From: Armatimonadota bacterium | Lineage (GTDB): Bacteria > Armatimonadota > Armatimonadia > Armatimonadales > Capsulimonadaceae | Direction of reading: 5' to 3' | Length of the DNA: 64,000 nt | Assembly: GCA_025354405.1 (NCBI GenBank) | Contig: JANXMY010000082.1 | Span: forward strand, 1 to 64,000 | Shown here: positions 7,618 through 18,016 of the stretch, in pieces | How positions within the stretch are numbered: position 1 is the first letter of the stretch | Layout: each line of letters opens with the position of its first letter | The notes under the pieces: model-generated | Told to the model about the DNA's origin: nothing | Database searches by the model: none | What the model saw: only the letters and a program-made list of their open reading frames with translations | Program-made: the position numbers and the translations under genes

Positions 7618-8436
7618 CTATTGAACGTCATATCCCGAAAGCCCGCCGGGCGTCCGGTGAATATCGGGGCAGGATTGCTGGACTGAAAGGCTTTGCTTGT
7701 CCGCCCGCACATATTTGACGTGCCCATCGGCAAAGACATAGTCCCGCCCACCAACCATCATGTCCGGGCCGGGGATATCCGCGCCCTGAGTCTTGCCCCA
7801 GTAGCCGACTAGCCCCGCCGCACCGTGATCGTGGTTATTATAGAACTCACCCGCCAGCGCCTTCTGCGCCGGGAAGGCAACTTCATTTGCCAGCCGTGAG
7901 ACGCAGACCGCACCGAGCCCCGGCCCCGGGACTGGAAGCAGGCGAAGATTGCCCAAATGGAGTGCATCTGTCGTGGCGTCCGTGTGATAGAAACAGGCCG
8001 AGTAGCCATACGAGGTGGCGTTGAATCCGGTGCCAGAAATGCTGTCCGAGGGGCAGTACAGCAGCGCGGAAGCAGAGCCGCCTACCGATCGCCAGGGATT
8101 TGCGTTTGTCAGATCTTGCTCCTGCCCAATCGCGAGATAAGGCATAAGTGGCCACCGAAAGTGCTGCCCTTGCCAGAGGTAGGGATCCCCAGTCGTCGAG
8201 CAGTTCGGGTTCCCCGGTGCACTGCAGGCGTTTGGGTAGGCTTCGTCACTATCCTGAAGGTACTGTGTGAACACCAGACCGATCTGCTTTAAATTGCTCT
8301 GACAAGTCGCGCGCCGTGCATTCTCCCGGACCTTCTGAAAAACGGGGAATAAAATTGCCGCGAGTATCGATATAATCGCGATGACAACCAGCAGCTCGAT
8401 CAGCGTGAAAGCACGTTTCTTCGTAAAAGTATGTAT
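7618..8436 (-). CDS. Type II pseudopilin (H-X9-DG type) with noncanonical start
   Basis: The frame encodes a class III prepilin leader [18 protein letters not shown], then [18 protein letters not shown], and ends with [11 protein letters not shown], as in exported pseudopilin-like proteins of Planctomycetota and Armatimonadota. Between the last upstream stop and the leader there is no ATG, GTG or TTG. GGGAGGAT on the minus strand is followed 8 nt later by ATA (8436-8434), which I take as the likely start; ACG or another near-cognate codon is possible. A GTG at 8274 would remove the whole leader. The gene sits between thiS and thiO and overlaps the end of thiS by a few bases or abuts it. A role in thiamine synthesis is unlikely. 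Confidence 0.75.
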   Translation of the reverse strand: MHTFTKKRAFTLIELLVVIAIISILAAILFPVFQKVRENARRATCQSNLKQIGLVFTQYLQDSDEAYPNACSAPGNPNCSTTGDPYLWQGQHFRWPLMPYLAIGQEQDLTNANPWRSVGGSASALLYCPSDSISGTGFNATSYGYSACFYHTDATTDALHLGNLRLLPVPGPGLGAVCVSRLANEVAFPAQKALAGEFYNNHDHGAAGLVGYWGKTQGADIPGPDMMVGGRDYVFADGHVKYVRADKQSLSVQQSCPDIHRTPGGLSGYDVQ

Positions 8437-8440
8437 CGGA

Positions 8441-8641
8441 TTATCCTCCCGCCATCATTTGCACAATCTCCAGAACGTCGTTGTTAGTAAGCATCGTCAG
8501 GTCGTATTTTTCTCGCGAGACGATTTCGCCGTTGCGTTCCACGACCACCATCTTGGACGGTAGGGCACAGAGGGCAAGAAATTCGCCCAAAGTTGACATG
8601 TTTTCTACCTGCTGCTCTTCTCCATTGACAATCAACTGCAT
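8441..8641 (-). CDS. thiS: Sulfur carrier protein ThiS
   Basis: A 66-residue ubiquitin-like protein ending in Gly-Gly (VQMMAGG). The C-terminus is adenylated and turned into a thiocarboxylate, the sulfur donor for thiazole formation by ThiG. The start is ATG 8641 ([11 protein letters not shown]), overlapping the end of tenI by 10 nt; upstream codons in frame belong to tenI DNA. Its activating enzyme ThiF is not in this window. Confidence 0.95.
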   Translation of the reverse strand: MQLIVNGEEQQVENMSTLGEFLALCALPSKMVVVERNGEIVSREKYDLTMLTNNDVLEIVQMMAGG

Positions 8642-9264
8642 GCTACTTGCTCCCGAGCGGCGGTTATGGCCGCGAAATAGGCTTGTGCGATCGCGCGCGG
8701 GTTCTCCGCCGTCATCAGCGGCGACAAGACCGCCGCACCCGCCGCCCCAGCCGCGATACACTCGCCGACGTTCTCCGGCGTCACTCCACCAATAGCGACC
8801 ACCGGTATTGTAATTACTGCACAGACTTCGCGCAGAAATTCGAGACCGGCTGGAGCGATCTCCGGATGACTGGCCGATGCGAAGATGGTACCGGCGACGA
8901 GATAATCCGCTCCGTCCGCCTGCGCTTTCAGCGCCCCTTCAAGAGAATGCACCGACTTGCCGATCAAGCCATTGCCGCCCAGGCGCCACCGCACCACTCC
9001 CACCGGCAGAGACTTCTCTGGCAGATGGACATGACGTGCCCCGCAGGCCAATGCCGCTTCCCAGTTTCCGTTGACCAGCACCGGTACAGAGTCTCCCGAC
9101 GCTTTTCGGATCGAAACACACCGCTGGCGATAGTGCGCGCCATTCCGCACTTTTTCGCGCCATTGCACGGTGTTCACGCCTCCAGCGACGGCCTCAGCGA
9201 TGATCTCCGGCAGACGCGGTGACGGCTCCGTCACCAGCATCAGGCAGGGTAAAGGCAATCCCAT
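8632..9264 (-). CDS. tenI: Thiazole tautomerase TenI (ThiE-like)
   Basis: A 210-residue TIM-barrel protein. The barrel motifs VNTVQWREK and VVAIGGVTPENV are shared by ThiE and TenI, but the ThiE Asn-Asp pyrophosphate site is altered (VNGNWEAAL) and GKSVHSLEGALKAQADGADY matches the SVHSLE segment of Bacillus TenI. TenI aromatises the thiazole product of ThiG. A true ThiE is already present in the thiDE fusion, which supports this call over a second thiamine-phosphate synthase. It overlaps thiG by one base (TGATG) and thiS by 10. Confidence 0.85.
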   Translation of the reverse strand: MGLPLPCLMLVTEPSPRLPEIIAEAVAGGVNTVQWREKVRNGAHYRQRCVSIRKASGDSVPVLVNGNWEAALACGARHVHLPEKSLPVGVVRWRLGGNGLIGKSVHSLEGALKAQADGADYLVAGTIFASASHPEIAPAGLEFLREVCAVITIPVVAIGGVTPENVGECIAAGAAGAAVLSPLMTAENPRAIAQAYFAAITAAREQVACS

Positions 9265-10049
9265 CAGCGCACGATACCTTCCACCGGGCTGCTTGCACTG
9301 GCGAAAGGCAGCACGGGCATCCGACCAGCGAGGTATGCTTTGCGGCCCGCGTCCACACCCATACGCATTGCTTCAGCCATCAGGGCCGGGTCGGAAGCGC
9401 GGGCGATCGCTGTGTTGACGAGGCACGCCGCCGCCCCCATCTCCATCGCTGCCGAGGCTTCCGAAGGGACGCCGATACCAGCGTCCACCACAACCGGGAC
9501 GGTCGCCTGCTCCAGAATGATCTGGATCTGCTCCCGCGTTTTCATCCCCTGCCCGCTCCCGATGGGCGATGCCAAAGGCATCACCGTGTGTGTCCCAATT
9601 TCCTGCAGCCGCAGCGCCAGTGCCGGATCGGCATTGATGTACGGCAGGACAATAAAGCCTTCCTCCACCAATATTTTACAGGCCTCAAATGTCCCGATCG
9701 GGTCCGGTAAGAGGTACTTGGGATCGGGGATGACTTCTACTTTGATCCAGTCGGATAGCCCCATTGCACGTGCCAGCCGTGCCGTCCGGACCGCCTCGTC
9801 GGCAGTTCGCGCCCCGGCGGTATTGGGCAGGATATGATACCGTTTCCAATCGATCTCGTCTAAAATACTTCGCATAGGCTTATCGAGGTCAATCCGGCGC
9901 AGGGCGACCGTGACAATCTCGCATCCCGAGGCCTCCAGTGCTGCGTTCATCTCCTCGGCATTCCGATACTTACCCGTCCCCAGCATCAGCCGCGAGCGAA
10001 AAGTCTTGCCGCCAATGGTCAATTTGTCTTCGGCTTCACTCAAAGCCAT
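9264..10049 (-). CDS. thiG: Thiazole synthase ThiG
   Basis: A 261-residue TIM-barrel enzyme that builds thiazole phosphate from DXP, dehydroglycine and ThiS thiocarboxylate. The start is ATG 10049 after GAGGAATAAGAAT; an in-frame TTG lies 15 nt earlier. Seen: [11 protein letters not shown], the Schiff-base Lys in [18 protein letters not shown], and [13 protein letters not shown] at the phosphate site. It starts 4 nt after the upstream Uma2 gene, so the two are clearly co-transcribed. Confidence 0.95.
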   Translation of the reverse strand: MALSEAEDKLTIGGKTFRSRLMLGTGKYRNAEEMNAALEASGCEIVTVALRRIDLDKPMRSILDEIDWKRYHILPNTAGARTADEAVRTARLARAMGLSDWIKVEVIPDPKYLLPDPIGTFEACKILVEEGFIVLPYINADPALALRLQEIGTHTVMPLASPIGSGQGMKTREQIQIILEQATVPVVVDAGIGVPSEASAAMEMGAAACLVNTAIARASDPALMAEAMRMGVDAGRKAYLAGRMPVLPFASASSPVEGIVR

Positions 10050-10053
10050 ATTC

Positions 10054-10680
10054 TTATTCCTCAATCCGAAATATATCGTCCAGCGCTAGGGTCAAATCTG
10101 GGAACATCAGGCTTTGTATCAACTGCCCCGAGCCATAGAGTGCTTCGCGGATCGATCCATCGGGGCTAAGTCGCAGCACTTCCACAGTCTCTGCTTCGGG
10201 ACTGATTACCCAGCACTCACTGACACCGATCGCGCAAAAATCAGCGATTTTTGCATTCAAAACACGACGAGTTTCGCTCGGAGATAATATCTCGATGACC
10301 AGTTCTGGTGCTGCCATCAATGGTCCTAAATTCGGAGCACCACCCGCATCGGCTAACTTTCGATTCGTGATAAAAAACACATCCGGCTGACGTACGCGAA
10401 GAGGGGAGTCCGAAATCATGACGTCAAGCGGCGACTGGAGAACTTGACCTCGTATCCCAGCCAACTGATACTGATCCAGCATTTTTGCCAGGGCAAATGC
10501 GATTTTCTGATGCCACCAGTTTGGACTTATCATGTAAATCCGCACTCCATCAATGATCTCGCTGGGCTGCATCGTCACGGGTTCCGTGAGGAATTCTTGA
10601 AGATAACGCTCGTAGGTCAGCCGAATCGGCTCGCTGACGTTTTGTAATTGAACGGTTCGCTCAGATTCTAAAACGGCCAT
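10054..10680 (-). CDS. Uma2-family (DUF820) restriction-fold protein
   Basis: A 208-residue protein of the Uma2/DUF820 family, a PD-(D/E)XK nuclease-fold family with expansions in cyanobacteria and some other phyla. Seen: VRQPDVFFI, the acidic [12 protein letters not shown], and [19 protein letters not shown]. These carry the Asp and the E-x-(L) residues expected at the active site. Its cellular role is unknown. ATG at 10680 follows GATGAGGAA. It lies between thiC and thiG, 100 nt after thiC and 4 nt before thiG, an odd place for a nuclease-fold gene. Confidence 0.85.
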   Translation of the reverse strand: MAVLESERTVQLQNVSEPIRLTYERYLQEFLTEPVTMQPSEIIDGVRIYMISPNWWHQKIAFALAKMLDQYQLAGIRGQVLQSPLDVMISDSPLRVRQPDVFFITNRKLADAGGAPNLGPLMAAPELVIEILSPSETRRVLNAKIADFCAIGVSECWVISPEAETVEVLRLSPDGSIREALYGSGQLIQSLMFPDLTLALDDIFRIEE

Positions 10681-10780
10681 TGATTGTTCCTCATCTTATT
10701 CCCTGCCCCCCCACCCCTGGCGCAAGTGAAATTAATCCTCTTACTCCGCGGGTGGGTTTATCTTGGCGCAGCGTCAGCGG

Positions 10781-12892
<2,112 letters not shown>

Positions 12893-12913
12893 TTTCATAA
12901 AATTGTCATACTT

Positions 12914-12942
12914 ATTATAGCCTTATGTACTGAGACTGTCAA
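12914..12942 (-). promoter_or_regulatory. Sigma70 promoter of the thi operon
   Basis: On the minus strand, TTGACA (12942-12937), a 17-bp spacer and TATAAT (12919-12914): a perfect consensus. Transcription would start near 12907, just ahead of the TPP aptamer. Confidence 0.9.
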
Positions 12943-13174
12943 GCCCAATGGCACGAAACTCCATACAAATTGAAGATGAAATCCGCACTCAGCCGCACGT
13001 CACCGGAACAGGGAGGTCGGCTGAAAAATTCCATTTTTCATACGAGCCAATGCCTCCTCGGTAAACCAAAATCGTATGTTCTGGCACGGACTTAGTAACG
13101 CTTGATTGCACTTCTAGCGATCCAGATGTGGAATATCAGCTCCGAGTTTAGCACGCCTAAATATATATGCATAA
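12943..13174. other. Intergenic region upstream of thi promoter
   Basis: No gene or RNA recognised on either strand. The right end (13168-13174, TGCATAA) is the left copy of the 7-bp duplication that flanks the MITE-like element. Confidence 0.4.
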
Positions 13175-13420
13175 CTGATGTTGCGCAAGGCTTTCGGAAC
13201 CCACCCCACAACATGCTGCGACCCTCCCGTCCCTGCTCGCAAGGCCTCGGCAGCGGGTACAACGGGAGGGTTTGCGGGAGTGCAGCCGCAGGGTTTTATC
13301 TTCTTGATAAGGCATCCAGACTATAGGCAGAACTTCATTTCCACCACAGGCTTACCCTCCCGTATCGGGAGGGTCTCAGCTTGTTGCGGGGTGGGTTCCG
13401 AAAGCCTTGCGTAACATCAG
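13175..13420. mobile_element. MITE-like palindromic element, copy A
   Basis: 246 bp with imperfect terminal inverted repeats of about 46 bp (CTGATGTTGCGCAAGG... and ...CCTTGCGTAACATCAG). It is flanked by TGCATAA on both sides (13168-13174 and 13421-13427), a likely target-site duplication. The core, including GGGTTTTATCTTCTTGATAA, is shared with copy B at 23615-23829. Copy A has about 30 extra bases in its left sub-terminal hairpin. It has no credible gene; short frames inside it are not protein-like. Confidence 0.85.
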
Positions 13421-13583
13421 TGCATAAGTAAACGGGGATTTTTCGTTAGCCCCGAAGGGGCTTTCTCTGAATAGCCTGACCTTTGTGGGCCGGGGTTAAA
13501 TGCATGGAAACATATGCGCTGCCTAAATAGTCAGCACGTTGACGACGCGGAGAGTGCTCTGAGCGGTGTATAATAGACTCCCT
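13421..13583. other. Intergenic region upstream of priA
   Basis: Contains a small hairpin AGCCCC-GAA-GGGGCT followed by TTCT (13455-13475), a possible weak terminator, and the priA -10 box. Nothing else recognised. Confidence 0.4.
13569..13574 (+). promoter_or_regulatory. -10 box of priA
   Basis: TATAAT ends 9 nt before the priA ATG at 13584. Start of transcription would be about 13580, leaving an almost leaderless mRNA. No good -35 at 17 bp. Confidence 0.6.
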
Positions 13584-16094
13584 ATGTATGCCGACATCAT
13601 CGTTCAAATTGACGTTCCCGGACTGCCGCAGCCGCTCACTTACTCCGTACCTCCGACTCTGATTCTCACAGTCGGATCGGCAGTGGTGGTGCCATTCGGT
13701 TCGCAGCAGATGGTCGGCTATGTCGTCGCTCTCAAAGAGTGTTGTCCACCGGAGATGGAGGGAAAGATCAAGCCCGTCGCGGCGAAGATCGAGAATGCTC
13801 CCTCGTTTGATCAGCCACTATGCGATCTGGCTCTCTGGGTTGCAGAACAGACCCTGTGCGATTTAAGGGACGCCATACACTTGATTGTGCCGGAAGTTAT
13901 GTCGTCGCAGATCAAAACAACCCTGCATCTGTGCTCCGACTGGGAAACGCAGCTCGCCGGATCACGGGCACCGTCACAGAAAGATATGGCCGCTGCCCTG
14001 GCCGCCCTTGGCGGCGTGGCAGAGCCGGGGAAGCTGGCAAAAGCCTTGGGGCTGTCGAAGCCCGGCCCAGCGCTTCTCGAGCTTAAAAAGAAGAATATTA
14101 TCACGGAAGAGCGAGCCGTCAAGCTGCCTCCCGCTCGGCGTAAAATGGTCCGCCTGCTGCGCCTTGCCGTAGACGTCGAAGTGGCCGCCGAGGAAGCCTC
14201 CCGGCTGGAACGATCCGGCGCGGCGCGTCAGGCGCGGCTGCTGCGGGCTTTGCTTGATGCCGATGCGGAGGGCATAGCCGCAAAGCGGCCTGCATCCGGG
14301 CTGGCCGTTGGAGCCAGTGCCGGAGCCGCGGCCCGGGCACTGGCGGAAAAAGGGCTAGCACAGTACGCCGAAGTCCCCATGCGCCGCGATCCCTTTCAGT
14401 TCTTTGGGTTTGTCGCCGGGGATGCCCCGCCGCTGACCCATGATCAAGCACGGGCGACGGCGGAGATTGGGAAGGCTCTATCGGCACAGAACGGACAAAC
14501 GCTGCTGCTGCACGGTGTCACCGGATCCGGCAAGACAGAGGTCTATCTGGATGCGGTCTGCCGCGTGCTGGCTCAGAATCGGCATGCGCTAATTTTGCTC
14601 CCTGAAATCGGCCTGACCGCGCAAGTTCTAGATCTGTTTAAGGCCCGTTTCGGGGCCGACGAAGTTGCCGTGCTGCACTCTGCACTCTCGCTGGGCGAGC
14701 GGCACGATGAGTGGCGACGTATTCAATCCGGCGAGGCACGCGTTGTCGTGGGCGCCCGCTCGGCAGTATTCGCCCCTGTCCCCCATCTCGGCCTCATAAT
14801 TCTCGATGAAGAGCACGATGGGTCCTATAAACAGGACTCGTCTCCGCGCTACCATGCTCGCGATGCCGCCCAGTTCCGGGCTGCCCAGACCGGGGCAACA
14901 GTCATTCTCGGCAGTGCGACCCCGTCACTGGAAAGCTACTACAAAGCCTCGACCGGGGAATATGGGCTAGTTGAGCTGCCCGAGCGTATCAGCAGCAGAC
15001 CACTGCCACCGGTTCAGGTCGTAGACTTGCGGGAGGAGATGAAGGCACCCAAAGTACCCAAATCAGAGTGGGTGGAGGGCGTCAAACCGGAGCCGCCGCC
15101 GCGCAGCGTTTTTGGAGTTGACTTAACCGCCGCCCTCTCCGCTTGTCTCGAGCGGCGAGAGCAGGCCATTCTTTTTCTGAATCGGCGCGGATTTGCCTCG
15201 TTTCTGCTCTGCCGTGACTGCGGCTTCACGTTTCATTGCCCGAACTGTGATGTTTCCCTGACCTATCACCATGGGGGACGCTACCTGCAGTGTCATCACT
15301 GTGATTATCGCCAGCGAGTGACAGACCTCTGCCCAAAATGCCAGGGCCTGCGACTGCGCCCCTTTGGTCTGGGCACAGAAAAGGTCGAAGAGGCGGTGCG
15401 GCAGCAATTTCCGTCTGCACGAACCTTGCGTATGGATCGGGACACTATGTCGCGTAAAGGGGCCCATGCGGAGACGCTCCGCGCTTTCAAGCGCGGTGAG
15501 GCGGATATTTTAATCGGAACACAGATGGTCACCAAAGGCCTGGACTTTCCGAATGTCACACTAGTTGGGGTTGTCAGCGCGGACACCGCCCTGAATATTC
15601 CCGATTTCCGGGCACCCGAGCGGGCATTCCAGCTTCTCACTCAGGTATCAGGGCGTGCGGGGCGGGGCGTTGTGCCAGGGTCGGTCATCGTGCAGACCTT
15701 TACACCGGAACACGACAGTATTATCTTTGCCTCAACCCACGATTATCATGGGTTTTACGAACATGCAATCGCGCAGCGGTCAGAGCTAAGTTACCCCCCT
15801 TTCTCCCACATGGCAAACCTTGTGTTTACTGATGAAAGCGAAGAGGAAGCCCAAAAGCGAAGCCGCCACTTTGTCACGGTCCTGCGGGCGATCATGGGAC
15901 CGAGCGACGTGACAATTTTGGGTCCGGTGGCCTGCCCTCTGTCGCGTCTGCGTGGACGGTACCGCTGGCATCTGGCACTCCGTGCCCCCTGGAAAGAGAC
16001 GCTCCTGACTCTGCTCCGATCGGCACTCAATGAAGTTCCGATCGGCGAACGCTCCGGGCTGACCGTAGATATGGACCCGTTGACGATGCTGTGA
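13584..16094 (+). CDS. priA: Primosomal protein N' (replication restart helicase PriA)
   Basis: An 836-residue DNA helicase that reloads the replisome at stalled forks. The start is ATG 13584 (MYADIIVQIDVPG); a GTG 18 nt earlier overlaps the -10 box and is unlikely. N-terminal 3'-DNA-binding domain, then Walker A GVTGSGKTEVYL, Walker B LDEEHDGSYK, and the zinc region with four CxxC pairs (CRDC, CPNC, CHHC, CPKC). Late helicase motifs include GTQMVTKGLDFPNV and QVSGRAGR. The gene leads a priA-def-fmt group, a common bacterial order. Confidence 0.97.
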   Translation: MYADIIVQIDVPGLPQPLTYSVPPTLILTVGSAVVVPFGSQQMVGYVVALKECCPPEMEGKIKPVAAKIENAPSFDQPLCDLALWVAEQTLCDLRDAIHLIVPEVMSSQIKTTLHLCSDWETQLAGSRAPSQKDMAAALAALGGVAEPGKLAKALGLSKPGPALLELKKKNIITEERAVKLPPARRKMVRLLRLAVDVEVAAEEASRLERSGAARQARLLRALLDADAEGIAAKRPASGLAVGASAGAAARALAEKGLAQYAEVPMRRDPFQFFGFVAGDAPPLTHDQARATAEIGKALSAQNGQTLLLHGVTGSGKTEVYLDAVCRVLAQNRHALILLPEIGLTAQVLDLFKARFGADEVAVLHSALSLGERHDEWRRIQSGEARVVVGARSAVFAPVPHLGLIILDEEHDGSYKQDSSPRYHARDAAQFRAAQTGATVILGSATPSLESYYKASTGEYGLVELPERISSRPLPPVQVVDLREEMKAPKVPKSEWVEGVKPEPPPRSVFGVDLTAALSACLERREQAILFLNRRGFASFLLCRDCGFTFHCPNCDVSLTYHHGGRYLQCHHCDYRQRVTDLCPKCQGLRLRPFGLGTEKVEEAVRQQFPSARTLRMDRDTMSRKGAHAETLRAFKRGEADILIGTQMVTKGLDFPNVTLVGVVSADTALNIPDFRAPERAFQLLTQVSGRAGRGVVPGSVIVQTFTPEHDSIIFASTHDYHGFYEHAIAQRSELSYPPFSHMANLVFTDESEEEAQKRSRHFVTVLRAIMGPSDVTILGPVACPLSRLRGRYRWHLALRAPWKETLLTLLRSALNEVPIGERSGLTVDMDPLTML

Positions 16095-16108
16095 CTTTCG
16101 GCTATAAT
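16080..16108 (+). promoter_or_regulatory. Sigma70 promoter of def
   Basis: TTGACG (16080-16085), a 17-bp spacer and TATAAT (16103-16108). The -35 and most of the spacer lie in the last codons of priA. Transcription start falls at 16114-16116, right at the ATG 16117. Confidence 0.8.
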
Positions 16109-16116
16109 ATAGTGCA

Positions 16117-16707
16117 ATGACTGACAGGGGAGACAAGGAAGATATGGCGAAGGGCTACGGCAAGCTCACCGATCTTATTCGTCGGGATGACCCGATCGTG
16201 AAGTACGATGAGGCGGAGGGAGTCGGTATTCTGCGCCAGACATCCAAGCCGGTACTCAAAATCACCGAGGATACCGTCGCGCTGGTCGAACAGATGGAGC
16301 GCATCATGCGTGCCGCCAATGGGGTAGGCCTTGCGGCACCTCAGCTCGGCATTTTGCAGCGAATCTTCGTGTACGATGCCGGTGACGGCTTCCAGGCTAT
16401 CATCAATCCCAAGATTTTAGGCCGTAAAGGTGAGCAGATTGGGATCGAAGGCTGCCTCTCTATCCCTGGGCTGCAGGGCGATGTCAGCCGGGCTGAAGAA
16501 GTGGTGGTCAAAGGCTCCGATCAGTTCGGAAAACCCGTGCGTATCCGTGGCGACGGCCTGACTGCGCGAGTGATCCAGCATGAATATGATCACCTCGATG
16601 GAGTGCTGTTTATCGACCGAGCTGATCCGGCCACGCTGCACTGGGTAACGTCAGAGGAGCTGGAAGACGAAGAAGAGGACGGCCAAGGGCCGCAGACAAG
16701 AGAATAA
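16117..16707 (+). CDS. def: Peptide deformylase
   Basis: Removes the formyl group from new N-termini. The three metal-site motifs are present: GVGLAAPQLG, EGCLSIPG (Cys ligand) and QHEYDHLDG (two His ligands and the catalytic Glu). ATG 16117 would be read from a leaderless mRNA. ATG 16144 (MAKGYGKL), preceded by AAGGA, is a good alternative and gives 187 residues. The C-terminal tail is acidic (EELEDEEEDGQG), longer than in many homologues. fmt follows after one base. Confidence 0.96.
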   Translation: MTDRGDKEDMAKGYGKLTDLIRRDDPIVKYDEAEGVGILRQTSKPVLKITEDTVALVEQMERIMRAANGVGLAAPQLGILQRIFVYDAGDGFQAIINPKILGRKGEQIGIEGCLSIPGLQGDVSRAEEVVVKGSDQFGKPVRIRGDGLTARVIQHEYDHLDGVLFIDRADPATLHWVTSEELEDEEEDGQGPQTRE

Positions 16708-16708
16708 G

Positions 16709-17662
16709 ATGCGCCTTCTTTTTATCGGAACGACACCGTTTGCCGTGCCGAGCCTGCATACCCTCTCGGATTCACCTTCCCACGAGATTTTAGCCGTCGT
16801 TACCCAGCCGGATCGCCCCCAGGGTCGCGGCGGAAGATTATCGACATCCCCCGTGAAAGAAGCGGCACTTAAGCTTAATCTCCCAATCTATCAGCCGGAG
16901 AAAGTCCGTGCGAAAGAGTTTGTTCAGACCGTGCGCGATCTGGCTCCGGATGTCATCGTTGTCGCCGCATTCGGCCAGATCATTCCCCAGCGGATTTTAG
17001 ATATCCCCCCTCTCGGCTGCCTGAATGTCCATGGCTCCCTCTTGCCGCGCTGGCGCGGGGCCGCCCCGATGCAGTATGCACTGATGGCCGGTGATACCCA
17101 AACCGGTGTCACGACCATGATGATGGATGCGGGATTAGACACCGGCGATATTTTGCTGCAATTTCCTCTTGCTCTTTCCGATATCGAAAACCTCGGCGTT
17201 CTCGAGACTCGGCTCGCGGAGATAGGTGGAGGCCTTCTGATGCAAACTCTGGATGCTCTTGAATCCGGAACCTGCCCCCGAACACCGCAGGACCCAAGTC
17301 TTGTAACGTTATCTCCTTCCCTGCCGCCCGACATCGGCCTCCTCGACTGGTCGAAACCAGCCGAAGATCTGCATAACCTGGTGCGAGGTGTCACCCCCAA
17401 GCCCAGCGCCTATACCTACTGGCAAGGAAAGCGTTTGAAAGTTTTGCGCACGGAGTGGTCGGAAATGACTTCGGCGCTGCCGGGTATGATTGAAAACATC
17501 AGCGAAAATGGTATAACGGTAAACACAAGCAGGGGAGCATTACGCCTGCTGGAAGTTCAGCCGGAAAGCAAGGCCCGCATGGCTGCAGACGCCTGGGCAC
17601 GCGGGGCACGGCTGGTTCCGGGTCAGCATTTCGACCCGATGGAGAGTATCGAGAAGGAGTAA
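16709..17662 (+). CDS. fmt: Methionyl-tRNA formyltransferase
   Basis: A 317-residue enzyme that formylates initiator Met-tRNA using 10-formyl-THF. LNVHGSLLPRWRGAAP carries the catalytic Asn-His and the SLLP loop, with GVTTMMMDAGLDTGDIL further on. The C-terminal barrel holds RGVTPKPSAYT. It forms the usual pair with def, one base apart. Confidence 0.97.
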   Translation: MRLLFIGTTPFAVPSLHTLSDSPSHEILAVVTQPDRPQGRGGRLSTSPVKEAALKLNLPIYQPEKVRAKEFVQTVRDLAPDVIVVAAFGQIIPQRILDIPPLGCLNVHGSLLPRWRGAAPMQYALMAGDTQTGVTTMMMDAGLDTGDILLQFPLALSDIENLGVLETRLAEIGGGLLMQTLDALESGTCPRTPQDPSLVTLSPSLPPDIGLLDWSKPAEDLHNLVRGVTPKPSAYTYWQGKRLKVLRTEWSEMTSALPGMIENISENGITVNTSRGALRLLEVQPESKARMAADAWARGARLVPGQHFDPMESIEKE

Positions 17663-17665
17663 CTG

Positions 17666-18016
17666 ATGGGACTACAGGAGGAACGGTTGGAGCGAGGTAT
17701 CGCCTACAAAATAGAGGGCCGTTATAGCGAAGCATCTACCGAATTTGAGTCTCTGCTGGCGGAGAAACCTGACCATGCCGAAGCACATCATCAGCTCGGG
17801 TTGGTGCTTGGCTTTGTCGGCGAATTTGGGCATTCTTTGTCGTCTCTCGAGCGTGCGACGCAGATCGATCCGAGCAATACACTGGCTCGCAACGATTTAG
17901 CTCTCACCTACACAATGCTTGGAATGTACGACGAAGCAAAATCAGAGTTCGCACATGTTTTGGAGCAGGATCAGGCGAATGATGTGGCCCGTCGCAACCT
18001 GACTTATCTGCAGTGA
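17666..18016 (+). CDS. Small tetratricopeptide-repeat protein
   Basis: A 116-residue protein made almost wholly of about three TPR units (AHHQLGLVLGFVGEFGHSL, ARNDLALTYTMLGMYDEA). No signal peptide, so it is likely a cytoplasmic adaptor. It starts 3 nt past fmt and its stop overlaps the next start (GTGA), so it is part of the def operon. Partner unknown; the membrane protein encoded next is a natural candidate. Confidence 0.85.
   Translation: MGLQEERLERGIAYKIEGRYSEASTEFESLLAEKPDHAEAHHQLGLVLGFVGEFGHSLSSLERATQIDPSNTLARNDLALTYTMLGMYDEAKSEFAHVLEQDQANDVARRNLTYLQ

Noticed and set aside
8632-9264. Second thiamine-phosphate synthase (ThiE)
   Set aside because: The ThiE Asn-Asp site is lost and SVHSLE is TenI-like; ThiE is already in the thiDE fusion.
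13178-13414. Reading frame of 78 codons inside MITE copy A
   Set aside because: The frame follows the palindrome, differs between copies, and has no ribosome-binding site or family pattern.
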